Of a stretch of 64,000 nucleotides of DNA, positions 61,531 through 64,000 are shown piece by piece. Origin of the DNA: JAICNG01 sp035765135. GTDB taxonomy: Bacteria > Gemmatimonadota > Gemmatimonadetes > Gemmatimonadales > Gemmatimonadaceae. Numbering within the stretch: the first letter of the stretch is position 1; each line of letters opens with the position of its first letter. Where the stretch lies: positions 1 through 64,000 of the forward strand of contig DASTYE010000118.1 of assembly GCA_035765135.1 (NCBI GenBank), in the 5' to 3' direction. The translations under genes and the position numbers were made by a program. The notes beneath the pieces were generated by a model. It saw only the letters and a program-made list of their open reading frames with translations. It was not told the origin of the DNA and ran no database searches.

Positions 61531-63501
61531 ATGCCCGATCCAGCCCGGCCTCGCACGTTAGGCCGTGTCGTCGCAACGGAGCGCCGACCCAACACGCCTC
61601 ACGAGTTCCATTTCTGGACGGCGGTGGATTCGCCCGTCGGCATCGGAACGATCGTGCGCGTGGAGGGCACGCGGGCCGTGGACGGACACATCCCGCGCGT
61701 GTACGGAGTCGTCGTCGACGGGTTCAGCTTCACCGATCTCCTCTCGCCCCTGCACGACGTGCTCGGTCACGATGGCGATCCCGCATCGTCGGCGATCGCG
61801 CCCACGGAGCGTCCCGAAGTGCGGCTCTACACGGCCGCCGTGCTGCGGCAGATCCCGGAGGAACCGCTTCAGCCCGTTCCCATGGGCGAGGTGTTTCTGG
61901 CGACTGATGAGGATGTGAGTCTCGCGCTGCGGATGGACACGTACACGCGGGAAGGCGCGCGGACGGCGATTCCGATCGGACTCTACCGGGCCGGCGGCAT
62001 GGACTCGCCGATCTATCTCGACGCCGATTTCCTCGTCGGTCCCGAGGCGGCTCATCTCAACATCACCGGCGTTTCGGGACTGGCGACGAAAACGAGTGCC
62101 GTCGAATTCATCCTCGCCTCGCTGTTCGCGCATTTTCCGGAGAGCAAGGGCTCCGTCGCGGCGGTCTGCTTCAACGTGAAGGGCCCCGATCTCTGCTACC
62201 TGGATCAGCCGGGCGACCTCGACGCGAACGACCTCGCCATTTACGACCGCCTTCGCGTGCCGGCACGGCCGTTCGACCGCGTGCGGTACTTCGCGCCCTA
62301 CAAGGCGAACCTGACATCGCTGAACACGCTGCGCTCCAACGAGGAGCTGATGCATAACGTCACCCCGCTCACGTGGGGACTCCGCGAGGTGCTTCAGTTC
62401 GCCGAGGTCATGCTTAACCGCGATGACGTGGACGCGAAGGCGGACGCGCTCATCGACTTCATCAAGGAGCGTCTGCTCGATCGCGAGTACACCGATGCCG
62501 CGCTTCTCGCGGGCAAGCGCTATCGCGTGCAGTCGTTCGCGGACCTGGAGGCCTGGTTCCGCGACGTCATCATGGCGCTCGAGCAGAAGGGGAGTGAGGG
62601 GTACCGGACGCACCACATCGCGACGATTCGAAAGGTCCGCAACCGTCTCTCGAACATCTCGCTGCGGTGCGCGGGGCTCGTCACCGACGACGGCTCGGTG
62701 AGCGACCTTCCCTGGGGGACCTTCGAAGACCGGTCGGTGTATGTGATCGACGTCGCGGGTGCGGAAGAGGATGCGCAGGACCTCATCTTCGCGCGCATCG
62801 TGTCGAAGCTGCGCGAGCACCTCGAGCGACGCGACCTCGGTGTCAGCCACGTCGTCGTGTTCGTCGACGAGCTGAACAAATACGCGCCCGCGGACGGTCC
62901 CGATACATACGTCCGGAAGATGCTGCTCGACATCGCCGAGCGAGGGCGATACCTCGGCCTCGTGCTGTTCGGCGCGGAGCAGTTCCGGTCGCAGGTCCAC
63001 CGTCGCGTGGTCGGCAACAGCGGGACCGCGCTCTTCGGCCGCATGGATGGGGACGAGCTGGCCACGCCGGGCTACGCCGTGCTGAGCCCCGCGACGCGCA
63101 CGAAGCTGGCGACGCTCGCCAAGGGAGAATTGATGGTGCGGCACCCGCACTTTACACAGCCGATTTTTCTCAAGTTTCCGCGCCCCGCCGTGCTGCGTGG
63201 GCGCGATGGTGTCGAGCGCTTCCCGCAGGCGACCGAGGCCTCCTTCGAGACATCGCTCTTCCGTACACTGCGCCAGCTGGACCCGAGCATCCCGCTCGTC
63301 TGGGTTCAGGACATGGTGGCACTGTACGATGAGCCGGATCTCATTCGGGCCCGCAACGCGACTATGCAGGCGCGTCCCGCGGACGTGAAGGCGTTCTTCG
63401 CGTCGCGACTGCGCAACATCATCCCCGCGCAGCCGGTGACCGCGCCTGTTACCGCGTCGCCGTTGCGGTCCCTGCCCGCCGATGATCCGTACGGGTCGTG
63501 A
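61531..63501 (+). CDS. herA: HerA-like hexameric ATPase
   Basis: A 656-residue FtsK/HerA superfamily ATPase. An N-terminal HAS-like barrel (residues 9-65) is followed by the ATPase core. The P-loop is unusual: GVSGLATKTS (180-189), with Thr in place of the usual Gly before Lys, a variant I believe occurs in bacterial HerA-like proteins. Walker B is VVVFVDELNKYAP (441-453). The end contains a DNA-facing region and a disordered tail. It pairs with the upstream NurA-like gene. A role in DNA-end processing or phage defence is inferred from the family. Confidence 0.82.
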   Translation: MPDPARPRTLGRVVATERRPNTPHEFHFWTAVDSPVGIGTIVRVEGTRAVDGHIPRVYGVVVDGFSFTDLLSPLHDVLGHDGDPASSAIAPTERPEVRLYTAAVLRQIPEEPLQPVPMGEVFLATDEDVSLALRMDTYTREGARTAIPIGLYRAGGMDSPIYLDADFLVGPEAAHLNITGVSGLATKTSAVEFILASLFAHFPESKGSVAAVCFNVKGPDLCYLDQPGDLDANDLAIYDRLRVPARPFDRVRYFAPYKANLTSLNTLRSNEELMHNVTPLTWGLREVLQFAEVMLNRDDVDAKADALIDFIKERLLDREYTDAALLAGKRYRVQSFADLEAWFRDVIMALEQKGSEGYRTHHIATIRKVRNRLSNISLRCAGLVTDDGSVSDLPWGTFEDRSVYVIDVAGAEEDAQDLIFARIVSKLREHLERRDLGVSHVVVFVDELNKYAPADGPDTYVRKMLLDIAERGRYLGLVLFGAEQFRSQVHRRVVGNSGTALFGRMDGDELATPGYAVLSPATRTKLATLAKGELMVRHPHFTQPIFLKFPRPAVLRGRDGVERFPQATEASFETSLFRTLRQLDPSIPLVWVQDMVALYDEPDLIRARNATMQARPADVKAFFASRLRNIIPAQPVTAPVTASPLRSLPADDPYGS

Positions 63502-63505
63502 TCGC

Positions 63506-64000
63506 GTGAACCTCCTCGCCAGGCGCTTCGCGCGCGCGTTCGCGGTCGTGAGCGGAGCATCGGGGCTTCTCGCCGCGCAGAGCGTCACGCTCCAGATCAA
63601 GCCAAAGGTCGGTGACACGTTGCGGCTGCGCATCGAGCAGGAGATGGAGATTACGGCCGTCGGTCGGATGCGCGACGTCGATACGACGATGACGATGCGC
63701 TCCTCCATGCTGATGCTCTCGCGGTCGATCGTCGTGCTCTCGGATGATGACGGGACGACCGTTCGCTCCATTACCGACTCCATAGCCGTCAATCCCGGCG
63801 CGCTCGATCCGCGCCTTGACCAGGTGCGCCGCGCGCTGCAGGGGAAGGAGGTCCGCGTTCGCTTCTCTCGCGAGGGGTCCGCGACGCTCGTGGAGGCGGA
63901 TCCCGAGCTCCCGCGCGATCTGCGCTCGGTTTTCTCCCAGCTCCCGGCCACATTCCCGCGGCACCAGGTTTCCGTTGGAAGCACCTGGAAGCAGCGCATT
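63506..64000 (+). CDS. Truncated exported protein of unknown function
   Basis: Starts with GTG 4 bases after the herA stop and is cut by the window end after 165 codons. It begins with an Arg-rich signal peptide (RRFARAFAVVSGASGLLAAQ) and then a beta-rich region (VTLQIKPKVGDTLRLRIEQEMEI). No family recognised. The tight spacing suggests co-transcription with herA, although the function need not be related. Confidence 0.65.
   Translation, partial: MNLLARRFARAFAVVSGASGLLAAQSVTLQIKPKVGDTLRLRIEQEMEITAVGRMRDVDTTMTMRSSMLMLSRSIVVLSDDDGTTVRSITDSIAVNPGALDPRLDQVRRALQGKEVRVRFSREGSATLVEADPELPRDLRSVFSQLPATFPRHQVSVGSTWKQRI

Noticed and set aside
61558..63999. Very long open frame (over 800 codons) on the minus strand opposite herA
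   Set aside because: It mirrors the third-base GC bias of the herA gene, has Arg/His-rich low-complexity sequence and no motif or ribosome site.

Overview
The window is GC-rich, densely coded DNA. It looks like a chromosome segment from a member of Gemmatimonadota or a close relative; this is inference from content. The pointers are a SusC/SusD-type outer-membrane pair, a PorV/PorQ-type barrel next to a secreted subtilase, an Omp85 barrel, many lipoproteins and secreted zinc proteases (so a Gram-negative envelope), and strong GC codon bias. I see no rRNA, tRNA, IS element, prophage or CRISPR array.

Layout, left to right. (1) 1-9.2 kb: a LemA lipoprotein, an M23 peptidase, then a leftward run dnaE, accA, ricT-like, metG. 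(2) 9.4-15.6 kb: a rightward secretion block with an HExxH lipoprotein protease, a subtilase with a C-terminal sorting-type domain, a PorV-like barrel protein and a predicted aminopeptidase. (3) 15.6-24.3 kb: a UvrD-type helicase, the SusC/SusD pair and small lipoproteins including a cupredoxin. (4) 24.4-32.6 kb: a leftward lipoate and pyruvate dehydrogenase run, thiO, lipA, pdhA, pdhB, pdhC, lpdA, lipB. (5) 32.6-41.9 kb: a small membrane protein, a DinB protein, a leftward glycosyltransferase/DUF3108/deoxyhypusine-synthase-like trio, an M28 peptidase, then an FmdB, coiled-coil and Omp85 group. (6) 41.9-49.2 kb: a complete oligopeptide ABC transporter with a POT-family permease downstream. (7) 49.3-56.5 kb: a LipM-like octanoyltransferase divergent from gcvP, and leftward gcvH, coaE, tdk and a degenerate DEAD-box protein. 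(8) 56.5-64 kb: an aminotransferase, a small gene cluster, and a NurA-like/HerA-like nuclease-ATPase pair followed by a truncated secreted-protein gene.

The genes make functional groups. Lipoyl metabolism appears twice, each time beside its likely substrate protein: LipB/LipA with the PDH E2, and a LipM-like enzyme with GcvH. Peptide use is another theme, with at least five secreted peptidases plus Opp and POT uptake systems.

The most unusual feature is not a gene. Seven long imperfect palindromes (about 90-190 bases) lie in intergenic gaps. They share word families although they are not identical, and four of them punctuate the thiO-lipA-pdh-lpd-lipB run. Some encode the last codons of their neighbours. 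A second oddity is the hexamer TTAGGC, in which the rare leucine codon TTA is repeatedly used before a glycine codon. A third is a DEAD-box-like protein that keeps a DbpA-type RNA-binding domain but has lost its ATPase motifs.
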